64,000 nucleotides of DNA from Lysobacter gummosus (lineage in GTDB: Bacteria > Pseudomonadota > Gammaproteobacteria > Xanthomonadales > Xanthomonadaceae): the NCBI RefSeq assembly GCF_001442805.1, contig NZ_CP011131.1:62001-126000 (forward strand), written 5' to 3'. The notes beneath the pieces are model-generated. The model ran no database searches and had not been told where the DNA came from. It saw nothing but the letters and a program-made list of their open reading frames with translations. This document shows positions 7,440 through 16,142 of this stretch, one piece after another. Numbering within the stretch: position 1 is the stretch's first letter; each line of letters opens with the position of its first letter. The position numbers and the translations under genes are program-made.

Positions 7440-9110
7440 TCACGGTTTCGCCGCCTTACCGGCCCCGCCAAACCGCTCGCCAAAAAAATCCCCCGCATTC
7501 CACCGAGGCCGCTGCGCCGCATCGGCGATACGCTGACCGATGCGCGCATTGAGCCGCGCCAGCCGCGCCGCGTCCGCATACTGGATCGGTTGCGACGCAT
7601 CGTCGCTGGGCTCGTGATAGTGATCGCGCAAAAAATCCTTGAGCTGCCGGTCCGCGCCCTCGTCGCCCTTGATTCCGCCGAGCAGAAACACCGCCGGCAC
7701 GCCGGTGCGGATGAAGGCGTACTGATCGCTGCGGATGAAAATGCTCTCCTGTGGCAACGGATCGGGCGACAGCTCCACGCCGATGTCGGCCGCGGCCTGC
7801 AGCAGCAGCGGCTGCAGGCTGGAATGCTCCACGCCGATCGGAATCACGTCGCGGGTCGGCACCAGCATCACCGGCATATCCACGTTGATATTGGCGACCA
7901 GCGACTCGCGCGGCACCGTCGGCCGCTGCGCGAACCACTCCGCGCCGAGCAGGTTCTTTTCTTCGCCGGTCAGCGCGACGAACAGCAGCGAACGCCGCGG
8001 CGGCGTCGCCGACTGCGCCAGCTGCTGCGCCGACTCCAGCATTACCGCCACGCCCAGGGCGTTGTCGAGCGCGCCGTTGTAGATCCCGTCGCCGCCGACC
8101 GGCGCGCCGATGCCCAGGTGATCCAGGTGCGCGGTGAACACCACGTGCTCGCGTCCCAGCGCGGCGTCGGCGCCGGGCAGGCGCGCGACCACGTTGCGCG
8201 ATTGCGCCGGCTCGATCCGGTTGTGCGCAGACAAACTCAGCGTGCCGGGCAGATCGAAGCCGCGCAGCTTGCCTTCGCGGGTGTCGCGGAACAGCGCAGC
8301 GGCGCTGTGGTCGCCGACATCGAGCAGCGCGCCGGCGCGGGCCGCGCCGACGCGCGCGACCACCGCCAACTGCGGAAACGTATCGATGGCGCCGCCGTCG
8401 GTATCGCGCAGACGCATGCCCGGCCAATTCCAGTTACGCACCTCGTGCGCCCAGGGCTCGGATTTTTCTTCGTCTTCGGTATCCACGATCACCGCGCCGA
8501 CCGCGCCGCGTTCGACCAGCGCGCGCATCTTTTCGCGGTGCGAGCTGTAGAACGCGCGCCGGTCGATATCGAAGCGCGCCGGCGCGCCGTTGAACAGCAC
8601 CGCGATCTTGCCGCGCAGGTCGATGCCGGCGAAGTCGTCCTGGTCCAGATCCGGCGCGTACACCGCCTGGCCGACGAACGCCGCGGGCGCGGCGACCTGC
8701 GCCTGGGCCCGGTCGAAATTGAGCTGCGGGAGGAAATCGTCGCGAAAGCGCAGCGCGACCGTGCCGGTCGCGCGCTCGATGCTCAGGCTGCCGCCGTTGT
8801 CGAGGCGCTGCGCGCGCAGCAACGGCACCTGCTGGAAATAGCTGCCGTTATCGCCGGCCGGCCGCAGGCCGATCGCGCGGAAGCGGGCGGCGACGTACAA
8901 CGCGGCCAGATCGAACCCGCGCGTGCCGGTCTCGCGGCCTTCCAGCAGATCGTCGGCGAGAAAGCGCAGGTCCGATTCGATCCGGCGCGCGTCGGCGCCG
9001 GCGCGTTCGTCGTAGCCGCCGGCCGGTGGAGGCGCCGGTTCGGGTTTGCACGCGGACAGCATCGACAGGGCGCAGACGGCGGACAGCAATACGGGCATCG
9101 AACGGCGCAT
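7440..9110 (-). CDS. M28 family metallopeptidase, lipoprotein
   Basis: A 556-residue zinc exopeptidase-type protein. The start chosen gives a lipoprotein signal (MRRSMPVLLSAVCALSMLSA then Cys21); the longer open frame upstream adds an arginine-rich leader. A PA-domain-like insert spans about residues 140-270. The two-zinc site is complete: His328 and Asp330 in TAHLDHLG, Asp349 in GALDNALG, Glu383-Glu384 in TGEEKNLLG, Asp411 in NINVDMPV, and His499 in HYHEPSDD. An SDQYAF segment replaces the commoner SDHxxF; this is seen in related lipoprotein M28 enzymes and is not a zinc ligand. Likely anchored facing the periplasm and acting on peptides. Confidence 0.92.
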   Translation of the reverse strand: MRRSMPVLLSAVCALSMLSACKPEPAPPPAGGYDERAGADARRIESDLRFLADDLLEGRETGTRGFDLAALYVAARFRAIGLRPAGDNGSYFQQVPLLRAQRLDNGGSLSIERATGTVALRFRDDFLPQLNFDRAQAQVAAPAAFVGQAVYAPDLDQDDFAGIDLRGKIAVLFNGAPARFDIDRRAFYSSHREKMRALVERGAVGAVIVDTEDEEKSEPWAHEVRNWNWPGMRLRDTDGGAIDTFPQLAVVARVGAARAGALLDVGDHSAAALFRDTREGKLRGFDLPGTLSLSAHNRIEPAQSRNVVARLPGADAALGREHVVFTAHLDHLGIGAPVGGDGIYNGALDNALGVAVMLESAQQLAQSATPPRRSLLFVALTGEEKNLLGAEWFAQRPTVPRESLVANINVDMPVMLVPTRDVIPIGVEHSSLQPLLLQAAADIGVELSPDPLPQESIFIRSDQYAFIRTGVPAVFLLGGIKGDEGADRQLKDFLRDHYHEPSDDASQPIQYADAARLARLNARIGQRIADAAQRPRWNAGDFFGERFGGAGKAAKP

Positions 9111-9601
9111 GGAGTTCTCGCGGCGGTGGCGACGACAGCGGCTTGCGGCGGTCGACCTCGATCGGCGCGGCGCCGATCGGCGTAAACGGCCTGGGTTGCG
9201 CATCGGACTTCGCGCCGTGTTATCGGCTGGGCGGCGATGACCGGCGACGCGATGGTTGATGCGAGGCCGACGCTAGCACCGGCGCCTGGCGCCGCCAAGT
9301 GACGGCGGCGGCGCGACGCGACCGACTGCATGGGCGCCGCGTGAGGGCGATGCGGGAGCGGCCAGCGCCGGCGTTTGTTCGAGTGATTGTTGGAGCCGTT
9401 GTATTCGCTTGATGGGCGAAGGGGCGTTGAGGGATGGTATTGATCGATTGAGCCCGACAAGCGAACCGGCGCAGTTGCCATTGTTGTTGCTGTTGCTGTT
9501 GCTGTTGCCGTTGCTGTGGCTGAGCGCCGCTCTCCGGGTGTCCCCGGTCTCGCGAGTTACAAGCCGCGCCCAGCAGCGGCAACGCGCCGCGGCGAACGAC
9601 G
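9111..9601. other. Intergenic region with trinucleotide run
   Basis: About 490 bases upstream of the peptidase gene. It holds a run of TTG/CTG/CCG-type triplets at 9473-9518. The frame crossing it encodes a glutamine run on the minus strand but has no other protein-like features, so no gene is called. No clear promoter or terminator was recognised. Confidence 0.6.
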
Positions 9602-10216
9602 CTACGGCCGCAGCTCACCCACGTAATCGGCGATGAATACGCCCGCCATCGTGATCAGAGTCAGCAACCACAACGCCGCACCCAGCATCAGCCACAAATA
9701 ATTGGCCGGCGTCAGCAGCTGATTGGATTCGCCCTGCGGATCGGCGCAAGCCGCGTTAGCGGCGAGCTGGATCTTCAGCAGCGCCCATCCCAACGGCAGC
9801 AGTATCAGCACGTCGAAAAGATCGATGGCGGACGCCGCGACCCGGCTTTGCGCGGCCAGATCGACAACCAGGCCGACGACCTGCGCGATTACATAAACCG
9901 TCGCCGGAAACGCCGGCTTCCACGCGAAAACGCGTGCGGACGCGCGCAGCGACGCATCGATCCGCTTGGTCAGGGAATGGGTGTAGAACACCGCGAACAG
10001 CGTGCGCGTCACCGGCGACAGCGCGACCGAGTGCGCGCGACGGTACCGCGCCCAGTGCATGTAGAACCAATACAGCTGATACAGGCCGAAGGTGCCGAAG
10101 TACAACAGGCAGAACTTGCGCGGCGACACCACGAAAAATTCGTTCGTGCGGCCGACCGGCCCTGCGATCGGAGTGACGTCGCTGATCGGCGGGGCGTAGA
10201 GATTGCGATCGTCCAT
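9602..10216 (-). CDS. Membrane protein, paralogue B of a tandem pair
   Basis: A 204-residue protein beginning MDDRNLYAPPISDV with about four hydrophobic segments. The conserved block RKFCLLYFGTFGLYQLYWFY is followed by MHWARYRRAH; the C-terminal ANYLWLMLGAALWLL is also shared with the gene before it. The TFxLYxLYWFYxHW block resembles the DUF4234 type of small membrane proteins, a weak similarity. Its start overlaps the stop of the preceding paralogue (TGATG), so both are made together, which suggests a hetero-oligomer. Function unknown. Confidence 0.75.
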   Translation of the reverse strand: MDDRNLYAPPISDVTPIAGPVGRTNEFFVVSPRKFCLLYFGTFGLYQLYWFYMHWARYRRAHSVALSPVTRTLFAVFYTHSLTKRIDASLRASARVFAWKPAFPATVYVIAQVVGLVVDLAAQSRVAASAIDLFDVLILLPLGWALLKIQLAANAACADPQGESNQLLTPANYLWLMLGAALWLLTLITMAGVFIADYVGELRP

Positions 10217-10827
10217 CAGGGTTCTTCGAGGTATTGCTCGGGCAGGAACGACATCGCCACGCCGAGGAATATCACCAGCCACAGCAGCGCGCCCAGCACC
10301 AGCCAGATGTAGTTGGCCGCGGTCAGGCGGCGATTGGATTCGCCGCCCGGATCGCCGCAGGCGGTGTTGGCGGCGCGTTGGAACATCAGCAGCGCCCAAC
10401 CGGTGGGGACGATCATCAGCAAGGTGGCGACGGTGGCGATCGGCTCAGCCGCGACCGGCCAGGGAATGCGGTCGGCCAGATTGCTGATCAACTGCGCCAC
10501 CACATACACCGTCGCCGCCGTCGTCGGGGCCCAGGCAAAGCGCCGCCCGGAGGCGCGCAGCGATTCGTCGATGTGTCCGGCCAGGGCGTGGGCGAAGAAC
10601 AGGGAGAAGATCGCCCGCGGCACCGGCCACAGGCTGAGCTGATGCACGCGGCGATAGCGCGCCCAGTGCACGTAGAACCAATACAGCTGGTACAGCGAGA
10701 AGGTACTGATGAACAGCAGGCAGAACTTGCGCGCCGAGACGATATAGAACTCGTCGCTGCGTCCGGCCGGTCCTTGCGTATCGACCACTTGGCTGGCCGG
10801 TGCTGCGTAGAGATTGCGATCGTCCAT
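10216..10827 (-). CDS. Membrane protein, paralogue A of a tandem pair
   Basis: A 203-residue protein clearly duplicated in the next gene: both begin MDDRNLYA, share RKFCLL, then TFxLYQLYWFYxHWARYRR, then FxHxLxxxIDxSLRAS, and end with GESN, LTxANYxWL. There are about four transmembrane segments. Identity over the length is high enough to see by eye but the copies have drifted at many positions, so the duplication is not recent. Lies 22 bases downstream of the outer-membrane-protein-like gene on the same strand, so may be read with it. Function unknown. Confidence 0.75.
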   Translation of the reverse strand: MDDRNLYAAPASQVVDTQGPAGRSDEFYIVSARKFCLLFISTFSLYQLYWFYVHWARYRRVHQLSLWPVPRAIFSLFFAHALAGHIDESLRASGRRFAWAPTTAATVYVVAQLISNLADRIPWPVAAEPIATVATLLMIVPTGWALLMFQRAANTACGDPGGESNRRLTAANYIWLVLGALLWLVIFLGVAMSFLPEQYLEEP

Positions 10828-10849
10828 GGTCGTCTCCGTGGTGGGCTGA

Positions 10850-11620
10850 TCAATCGAAGTAGAAGGCCACGCCCACGCCGCCTTGCAGGTCGGGGCTGTC
10901 GCGGTCCAGGCCGGCGTCGAGCGAGACGTCGAGCTGGATTGCTGGTGTCGCCATGAAGGTCAGGCCGACGCCGGCGACCGTGGTGGTGGGCTGGTGGTCG
11001 GTGTGCGACCAGCCGGCTTCGATGTAAGCCGCGACGCGGTCGTTGACCGCGTAGCTCAGGCTCGGCGACCAGCTCCAGGTGTCGGCGCCGTCGCTGCGAT
11101 CCAGATTGAAGTACAGCGCGCCGGACACCGCGTCGCTGAAGTCGTAGCCCAGGGTGGTGCCGAGCGAATACTGGGTGGCGCCGTTGCTGAATTCGCGATC
11201 GCCGCTAGCCGCGGTGACGCTGCCGAGCACGGCCCAGGAAAACTTGTCGTGCGAGGACGGCAGCGCGATCTTCAGCGCCACGCCGGTATCGCCCGCGCCA
11301 TGGCGCGAACGGCGGCCGTCGCCGTCGCGTTCGCGCAGGTAGTTGAACGGCGAGGTCGCCAGTTGCAGCTCGACGTGGTCGCTCAGCCCCAGGCGCAGAT
11401 TGGTGTTGGCGCTGTAGGTGGTGCTGCGCGTGCCGCCGCTGTCGTCGCGCTCGAAATCCGGCAGCCCCTGTTCCCAGGCGAAGGCGCCCCTGGGCAGAGT
11501 GCCGGTGGCGAAGGCGATGCCGGGCCGGTCGAAGGAAGGCGCGTCGGCGGCGCGCGCCGCGTTGCCGGCGCTTGCCAGCGCGGCGCCGAGGATCAGCGCC
11601 GTGGCCGTGCGCGGGCTCAA
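10850..11620 (-). CDS. Outer-membrane transporter-like beta-barrel protein
   Basis: A 256-residue protein. A TTG start, sharing bases with the TGA of the upstream gene (TTGA), gives a clean signal peptide MSPRTATALILGAALASAGN...ARAAD; longer versions would run through the upstream gene. The mature protein shows alternating amphipathic strands (NLRLGLSDHVELQLATSPFN, SLGTTLGYDFSDAVSGALYF, YIEAGWSHTDHQP) and ends VGVAFYFD with a terminal aromatic, typical of outer-membrane barrels. The layout matches the PF13557 group named for phenol-degradation transporters. Substrate unknown. Confidence 0.75.
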   Translation of the reverse strand: MSPRTATALILGAALASAGNAARAADAPSFDRPGIAFATGTLPRGAFAWEQGLPDFERDDSGGTRSTTYSANTNLRLGLSDHVELQLATSPFNYLRERDGDGRRSRHGAGDTGVALKIALPSSHDKFSWAVLGSVTAASGDREFSNGATQYSLGTTLGYDFSDAVSGALYFNLDRSDGADTWSWSPSLSYAVNDRVAAYIEAGWSHTDHQPTTTVAGVGLTFMATPAIQLDVSLDAGLDRDSPDLQGGVGVAFYFD

Positions 11621-11988
11621 GGCTGGGTCCACTTGCCGCGCTGCATCTGGCAGGCGCGTTGCAGGTTCGCCAGCTCCTCGGCCGAGCGCTTGTAGTAATG
11701 GATCTTGGCCTGCGCGCCCATCGGCGATTCGCACACGCCCTTGGCGCCGCTGGGGCAGGCCGGGACCAGCCGGGCGTTGGCCTGGCCGCCGAGTTCCTCC
11801 AGCCCCGGCACCTTGCCGTTGCACTGCTGCTTGAGCTGCTCGTCCGAAATCGGCTGCAAGGACTGGGTGCATTCGTTGATGACCATGCCGGCGACCTGGC
11901 CCTCGACATGGCAGGCGCTGGCGGCCTGCGCGAGCGGGGCGGCAGCGAACGACAACGCGAGCACGAGCGGTGCGGTCAGGTGGCGCAT
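11617..11988 (-). CDS. Small secreted protein with cysteines, unknown function
   Basis: A 123-residue protein with a signal peptide (MRHLTAPLVLALSFAAAPLA, cleaved near QAAS). The mature part has six cysteines (SACHVEG, NECTQS, QQCNGK, PACPSG, GVCESP, RACQMQ), suggesting three disulphides in a compact periplasmic or secreted domain. Family not recognised. It is first in a coupled pair, its TGA overlapping the TTG of the barrel protein, so the two probably act together at the cell envelope. Confidence 0.7.
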   Translation of the reverse strand: MRHLTAPLVLALSFAAAPLAQAASACHVEGQVAGMVINECTQSLQPISDEQLKQQCNGKVPGLEELGGQANARLVPACPSGAKGVCESPMGAQAKIHYYKRSAEELANLQRACQMQRGKWTQP

Positions 11989-12134
11989 GGCGAAACTCCG
12001 GAGCGGACGTTGGACGGATCGCGCCGGGGAGACGGGGAATTCGCGTGGGTGCCGATCAAGGCGAGCGCGGCCCATCTCCCATGGACGCGGCGCCACTCTA
12101 GCGTGCGCGGCGGGGGCCGTGCAGCGATAGGGGT

Positions 12135-12608
12135 TCACCGTTGGGCATCGGATCGCAAGCGTACCGAAAGGGTGTGCAGGTATCTCGTGCCGCGTCGTTG
12201 TGGTGGCCGTTCCATGGGCCGCCAACCGCGATGGACATAGTTCTCGACGCGGACGTTCGCGAAATCCCAGATCTGCTGCCCGTCGCGATACTCGGTGTGG
12301 CTGGTCGGTCCCAGCGCCTTACGCAAGGCGTCGGCGCTTGCCCGGTAGCGGGGCTTGATCGCTCGCCAACAGGGTCGGCAACGGAAGAACTGGACTTCGC
12401 TCAGCCAGGGGTAGCTGACGAAGTTGAACCAGTAAGGCGCGGCATGACCGAACAAAGTGAAGCGCAATACCGTCAGGCCGTGCGCGCAGGCCTCGAATCG
12501 ATCACGCGGAATAAGCTCGTACAGCTCGGTCTGAGTGATACGCCAGGGGATCGTTACCCCGTACTCGGGCACCGGAATACCGGTGCCTGGATCTTGTCTG
12601 GCGGACAT
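12135..12608 (-). CDS. Hypothetical protein
   Basis: A 157-residue soluble protein without signal peptide or membrane segment. Notable stretches are RDRFEACAHGLTVLRFTLFG, APYWFNFVSYPWLSEVQFFR and FANVRVENYVHRGW. The aromatic content and normal composition support a real gene. I do not recognise the family. The longer open frame upstream joins it to rhomboid shadow sequence, so the ATG at 12608 is chosen. Base use is slightly less GC-rich than its neighbours. Confidence 0.6.
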   Translation of the reverse strand: MSARQDPGTGIPVPEYGVTIPWRITQTELYELIPRDRFEACAHGLTVLRFTLFGHAAPYWFNFVSYPWLSEVQFFRCRPCWRAIKPRYRASADALRKALGPTSHTEYRDGQQIWDFANVRVENYVHRGWRPMERPPQRRGTRYLHTLSVRLRSDAQR

Positions 12609-12685
12609 CGTGCGGGGCTCGGATCGAGCCGGAATGCGGAGAGCTGGCGCAGTGTAACCCGTGCAGGGACGGCTCCACCGGCGGA

Positions 12686-13468
12686 CTATTCTTCGTTGTT
12701 TCCGCGCCCCGGAAACCGCAACACCACCCCCGACTGCACATCCCTCGGCTCCGGCCGGTTCCACAGCACAGGCACGCGGCTCGGGCTGGGCGGTTCGAGT
12801 TCGTCGTTGACCGGCACCATCTGCGCGTCTTCTTCGTCTTCCCAGCTGTAGCGCTTGCGCGGCGGCAGCGGGTCGCTGAGCTTGAACACGAAGGCGCTGA
12901 TCACGCCGGCCACGGCGCCGCCCAGGTGGGCCTGCCAGGACACGCCGACTTCGCGCGGCAACACGGTCAGCAGCATGCCGCCGTAGAGCAGGAAGGCGAT
13001 GAAGGCCGCGGCGATGGAGGCGCGGTCGCGGCGCAGCAGGCCCAGCGACATCACCAGGAACATCAGGCCGTGGGTCACGCCGCTGGCGCCCAGGTGGTAG
13101 CTGCCGGGGTCGCCGAGCAGCCATGCGCCCAGGCCCGAACCCAGCCACATGATCGGCAGGGCGCGGATCGTCGCCTTCGGATAGACCGCGCCGGCCAGGG
13201 TGCCGAGCAGCAGCAGCGAGGTCGCGTTGGCGGCCAGGTGCTCGATCGAGCCGTGCAGCAACGGCGCGGTCAGCAGCCCGATCAGGCCTTCGGCCGACCA
13301 GGGCTGGACCGTGAAGGCGCGCACGTCGAAGCTGCCCTGGGCGCTGAACACCGCCACCAGCACCAGCACGAAGGCCAGGCTCAGGTTGAGGGCCCGGATC
13401 AGGCGCGCGCGGTCGGCTTTGCGCTGGGCCGGGGTGTCGGGGATCGGGGCGTCGGTGGGCAGGTGCAT
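12686..13468 (-). CDS. Rhomboid family intramembrane serine protease
   Basis: A 260-residue membrane protease. Motifs are in order: His77 and Asn81 in EHLAANATS, catalytic Ser129 in LGASGVTHG, and His181 in SWQAHLGGAVAG, giving the Ser-His dyad. About six transmembrane helices lie between residues 28 and 195; a cytoplasmic tail of 65 residues, rich in Glu and Pro, follows. Rhomboids cut transmembrane substrates within or near the bilayer; the substrate is unknown. The gene is divergent from the methyltransferase gene across 126 bases. Confidence 0.9.
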   Translation of the reverse strand: MHLPTDAPIPDTPAQRKADRARLIRALNLSLAFVLVLVAVFSAQGSFDVRAFTVQPWSAEGLIGLLTAPLLHGSIEHLAANATSLLLLGTLAGAVYPKATIRALPIMWLGSGLGAWLLGDPGSYHLGASGVTHGLMFLVMSLGLLRRDRASIAAAFIAFLLYGGMLLTVLPREVGVSWQAHLGGAVAGVISAFVFKLSDPLPPRKRYSWEDEEDAQMVPVNDELEPPSPSRVPVLWNRPEPRDVQSGVVLRFPGRGNNEE

Positions 13469-13594
13469 GTGAATCAGATTGGCACCGCCGCAAACCTTTA
13501 CAAGCCGGTCCGGCTGGGCTTCTTTGTCCCGCGAACGGGACTGAGCACCCGGTCAAAGGCCGGGACCGGCGTCCGGCCCCGGTAGAATGCCCGG

Positions 13595-14764
13595 ATGACT
13601 ACCGAAATCCCCACCGTACGCCTCAAGAACGCCTGGAAATCCACCCACCCCTGGATCTTCCAGCGCCTGGTCGATAAGCCCGCCCAGCGGCCCAAGCCCG
13701 GAGCCATCGTCAACGTCGTCGGCGTGGACGGGCTGTGGATCGGCCGTGGCTTCTACAACGGCCATTCGCGCATCGCCCTGCGCATGCTGGAAAACGATCC
13801 CGACGTCGAAGTCGATGCCGACTGGTTCGCGCGCAAGATCGCCGCGGCGGTGTCGCTGCGCCGCGACGTGCTCAGGCTCGACGAGGTCAGCGACGCCTGG
13901 CGCGTGGTGCACAGCGAGGGCGACGGGATCAGCGGACTGGTGGTCGACCGTTACGGCGATCTGCTGGTGGTCGAGTACTTCAGCGCCGGCGCGTTCCGTC
14001 ATCGCGAATGGATCTACGACGCGCTGCGCGCGCAATTCCCCGGCTGCCGTTTCTATGCCTTCGCCGACGAACACGTGCAGAAGCAGGAAAGCTTCGATTT
14101 CCGCGGCACCGAGCCGGTGCCGCCGTCGACGATCACCGAGTACGGGGTGAAGTTCCGCGCCGACCCGGCCGGCGCGCACAAGACCGGTTTCTTCGCCGAC
14201 CAGCGCGAAAACCGCGAATGGCTGTCGCAGCAGGTGGCCGGCAAGCGCGTGCTGGACCTGTGCTGCAACACCGGCGGCTTCGGCGTCTACGCCAAGGTGC
14301 GCGGCGCCGAGGAAGTGATCGGCGTGGACATCGACGCCGACGTGCTCAACATCGCCAAGGGCAACGCCAAGCTCAACGGCGCCAACGTCAAGTTCGTCCA
14401 GGCGGACATCTTCCCCTACCTGCGCGACATGGGTAACGCCGGCGAGCAGTTCGACGTGGTGATTCTCGACCCGGCCAAGATGACCCGCGACCGCGAGCAA
14501 GTCATCGCGGCGCTGAAGAAATACCTGGACATGAACAAGCTGGCCTTGAGCGTGGTCAAGCCGGGCGGCTTGTTCGCCACGTTCTCGTGCACGGGCCTGG
14601 TCAGCGAAGACCAGTTCCTGGATATGCTGCGCCGCGCCGCGTTCTACGCCGGCCGCACCGTGCAGGTGCTGAAGGTGTCCGGCGCCGGCGCCGATCACCC
14701 GTGGCTGGCGCAGGTGCCGGAGTCGCGGTATTTGAAGGCGGTGTTTTGCCGGGTGTTGGATTGA
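13595..14764 (+). CDS. rlmI: Class I SAM-dependent rRNA (cytosine-C5) methyltransferase, RlmI type
   Basis: A 389-residue enzyme. An N-terminal PUA domain (VRLKNAWKSTHPWIFQRLVD to about residue 75), a central RRM-like EEHUD segment, and a Rossmann methyltransferase domain (from about 210) are in the order of RlmI/RlmO proteins, which methylate 23S rRNA C1962. SAM-binding VLDLCCNTGGFGVYAK, catalytic-loop DPAKMTRDR and the cysteine in FATFSCTGLVS are visible. Length is normal (E. coli about 396). Single gene, divergent from the rhomboid gene. The exact target is assigned by family. Confidence 0.88.
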   Translation: MTTEIPTVRLKNAWKSTHPWIFQRLVDKPAQRPKPGAIVNVVGVDGLWIGRGFYNGHSRIALRMLENDPDVEVDADWFARKIAAAVSLRRDVLRLDEVSDAWRVVHSEGDGISGLVVDRYGDLLVVEYFSAGAFRHREWIYDALRAQFPGCRFYAFADEHVQKQESFDFRGTEPVPPSTITEYGVKFRADPAGAHKTGFFADQRENREWLSQQVAGKRVLDLCCNTGGFGVYAKVRGAEEVIGVDIDADVLNIAKGNAKLNGANVKFVQADIFPYLRDMGNAGEQFDVVILDPAKMTRDREQVIAALKKYLDMNKLALSVVKPGGLFATFSCTGLVSEDQFLDMLRRAAFYAGRTVQVLKVSGAGADHPWLAQVPESRYLKAVFCRVLD

Positions 14765-14893
14765 GGTTGGCTCCCTCTCCGTGCTTGCGTGCCATTGGCT
14801 CGCGCGGCAGGCAAAGCCCCGACGCGTAGTAGCGCTCGGACCGGGGGGGCTGACGCCAACGGCGCGAATACTTCGGTTCTCCCGACTTTCGCG

Positions 14894-14939
14894 TGCCCTC
14901 ACCCCAACCCTCTCCCGCTCGCGGGAGAGGGAGCAAGAC
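14894..14939. repeat. CTCTCCCGC/GCGGGAGAG palindromic repeat
   Basis: CCCTCTCCCGC-TC-GCGGGAGAGGG forms an 11-bp hairpin at 14908-14931, preceded by TGCCCTCACCCCAACCC. The same family recurs at 21098-21250 and 58350-58449 and appears to begin again at the right end of the window. Found 130 bases past rlmI, between convergent genes, where it may also stop transcription. Confidence 0.85.
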
Positions 14940-14949
14940 GATCCGACGC

Positions 14950-15186
14950 TCAATCCGGCGCGCGAAACCCCGTCACATGCCGCGCCTTGTAGCTATCGGG
15001 CCGATACGACACTTCGCGCGCCAAGCCATCGAGAAATCCCGGCTCCCCGATCCGCGCGCGTTCGCCGGCATCGAGTTCGAGCGTGAGCTCGTACATGGCG
15101 ATCGTGCCGCACAGCACCGACAAATAGCGGCGCTCGCCGTCGGCGTACAGCGTCCAGGCCCAATCGCATTGGTCGATGAGTTGCAT
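14950..15186 (-). CDS. Small hypothetical protein
   Basis: A 78-residue protein, MQLIDQCDWAWTLYADGERR and then YLSVLCGTIAMYELTLELD, that reads as a compact alpha/beta protein with normal composition and an alternating strand pattern. No signal peptide. Ends 10 bases from the palindromic repeat. Family not recognised, but the amino-acid use is like real genes here rather than a shadow frame. Confidence 0.55.
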   Translation of the reverse strand: MQLIDQCDWAWTLYADGERRYLSVLCGTIAMYELTLELDAGERARIGEPGFLDGLAREVSYRPDSYKARHVTGFRAPD

Positions 15187-15294
15187 TCGGTTTCTGCCGA
15201 CCTCTTCAGCTGATCCACAACGGGACGTGGCCGACGACCATCCAACGACCGTGCTAGAGCGTGAGTAGTTGCAGTCCGCCGGCTTCAGTATTGC

Positions 15295-15618
15295 TCAGTC
15301 TTTCCACCACAGGATCGTCGGCGGATCCTCGGCCCGGGTCTGTTCCAGGCGATGCAGGGCTTCCACGTCCAGTCCCGGCAGATGCACGACCAGGGCGGTG
15401 GCGACTTCGCGATAACCGGGCCAGTCGGTGCGCAACTCCAGGCGCTCGCCGGCCGCGGTGCCGAGCTCGACGAACACCAGCTTGCGGTCGGCCGCGTCGA
15501 TCGCGTAACCGTCGATGCCGTCGATGTCGTGCCAGCGGATGCCGTGCACGCGGCCGGCGCCGTCGTCGCGCCAGACGCCGCGCGGGTCGGCGAACAGCCG
15601 GGGATCTTGCGGGTCCAT
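15295..15618 (-). CDS. Small hypothetical protein
   Basis: A 107-residue soluble protein starting MDPQDPRLFADPRGVWRDDG, with RVHGIRWHDIDGIDGYAID, LVFVELG and ILWWKD at the end. The early W-x-DDGxGRVHGIRW pattern suggests a small beta-rich domain similar to uncharacterised xanthomonad proteins that describe a field of the form 'GIRWDEIxGIxGYxxD'. An in-frame upstream extension to 15996 would add arginine-rich sequence and is rejected. Function unknown. Confidence 0.6.
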   Translation of the reverse strand: MDPQDPRLFADPRGVWRDDGAGRVHGIRWHDIDGIDGYAIDAADRKLVFVELGTAAGERLELRTDWPGYREVATALVVHLPGLDVEALHRLEQTRAEDPPTILWWKD

Positions 15619-16142
15619 GGGTGCAGTCCTTGGCGCGCGACCGGCGAAGGCCGGGCGGTCGAGCGGCCAAGATTGGCACAGTGGCCGCGTTCGATCCTGT
15701 TCCGTATGGAACGCGGCGGGGGTGGTCTTATGGGCTTTTGCGACCGCGTCCGCAATTTTTCGGGCTGGGCGGGAACAGCGCCCGGGCGGCGGTCGAGACC
15801 GGGCTGGCGTGATCACGTGAAAGCGGGACGCACGGGTTCTGGGGGCGCGGCGTGACGCCCCGGCCTTCGCGTTCGTGGGGAGGACGGCAGGCGAGTGCAC
15901 GGTCGCTGCATCCTTCAACACGCAGTCGCGGCCTTCGCATCGGCACTCGGTCGACACCGCCACATCTCGAACCACGAACCTCACCTTCGCCCGCACCGCT
16001 CCGGTTCGTCGCAGAGCCTGAGACTCCTCCGCCTAGACTGGACGCTTAGACTAGGCATGCGATCCGTGCCCGTCTTCAGAACGCCCTTGTCCGGCGTTCG
16101 GCCACGGAACGGCCTGTCCCCCGTACGTTCCACGAGCCTTCG
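15619..16142. other. Intergenic region between divergent genes
   Basis: About 520 bases with no supported gene. Near the right end there is an imperfect inverted repeat, GCCTAGACT at 16031-16039 with AGACTAGGC at 16048-16056, that could be an operator or small hairpin in the rmuC leader. Nothing else stands out. Confidence 0.55.

Noticed and set aside
7720..7760. Loss of a zinc ligand in the M28 peptidase (SDQ instead of SDH)
   Set aside because: The last zinc histidine of this family is in YHEPSDD, which is present; SDQ occurs in related lipoproteins.
9220..9618. Open frame with a glutamine run on the minus strand
   Set aside because: The run only reflects the triplet repeat; no start signal or domain, and the rest looks like random sequence.
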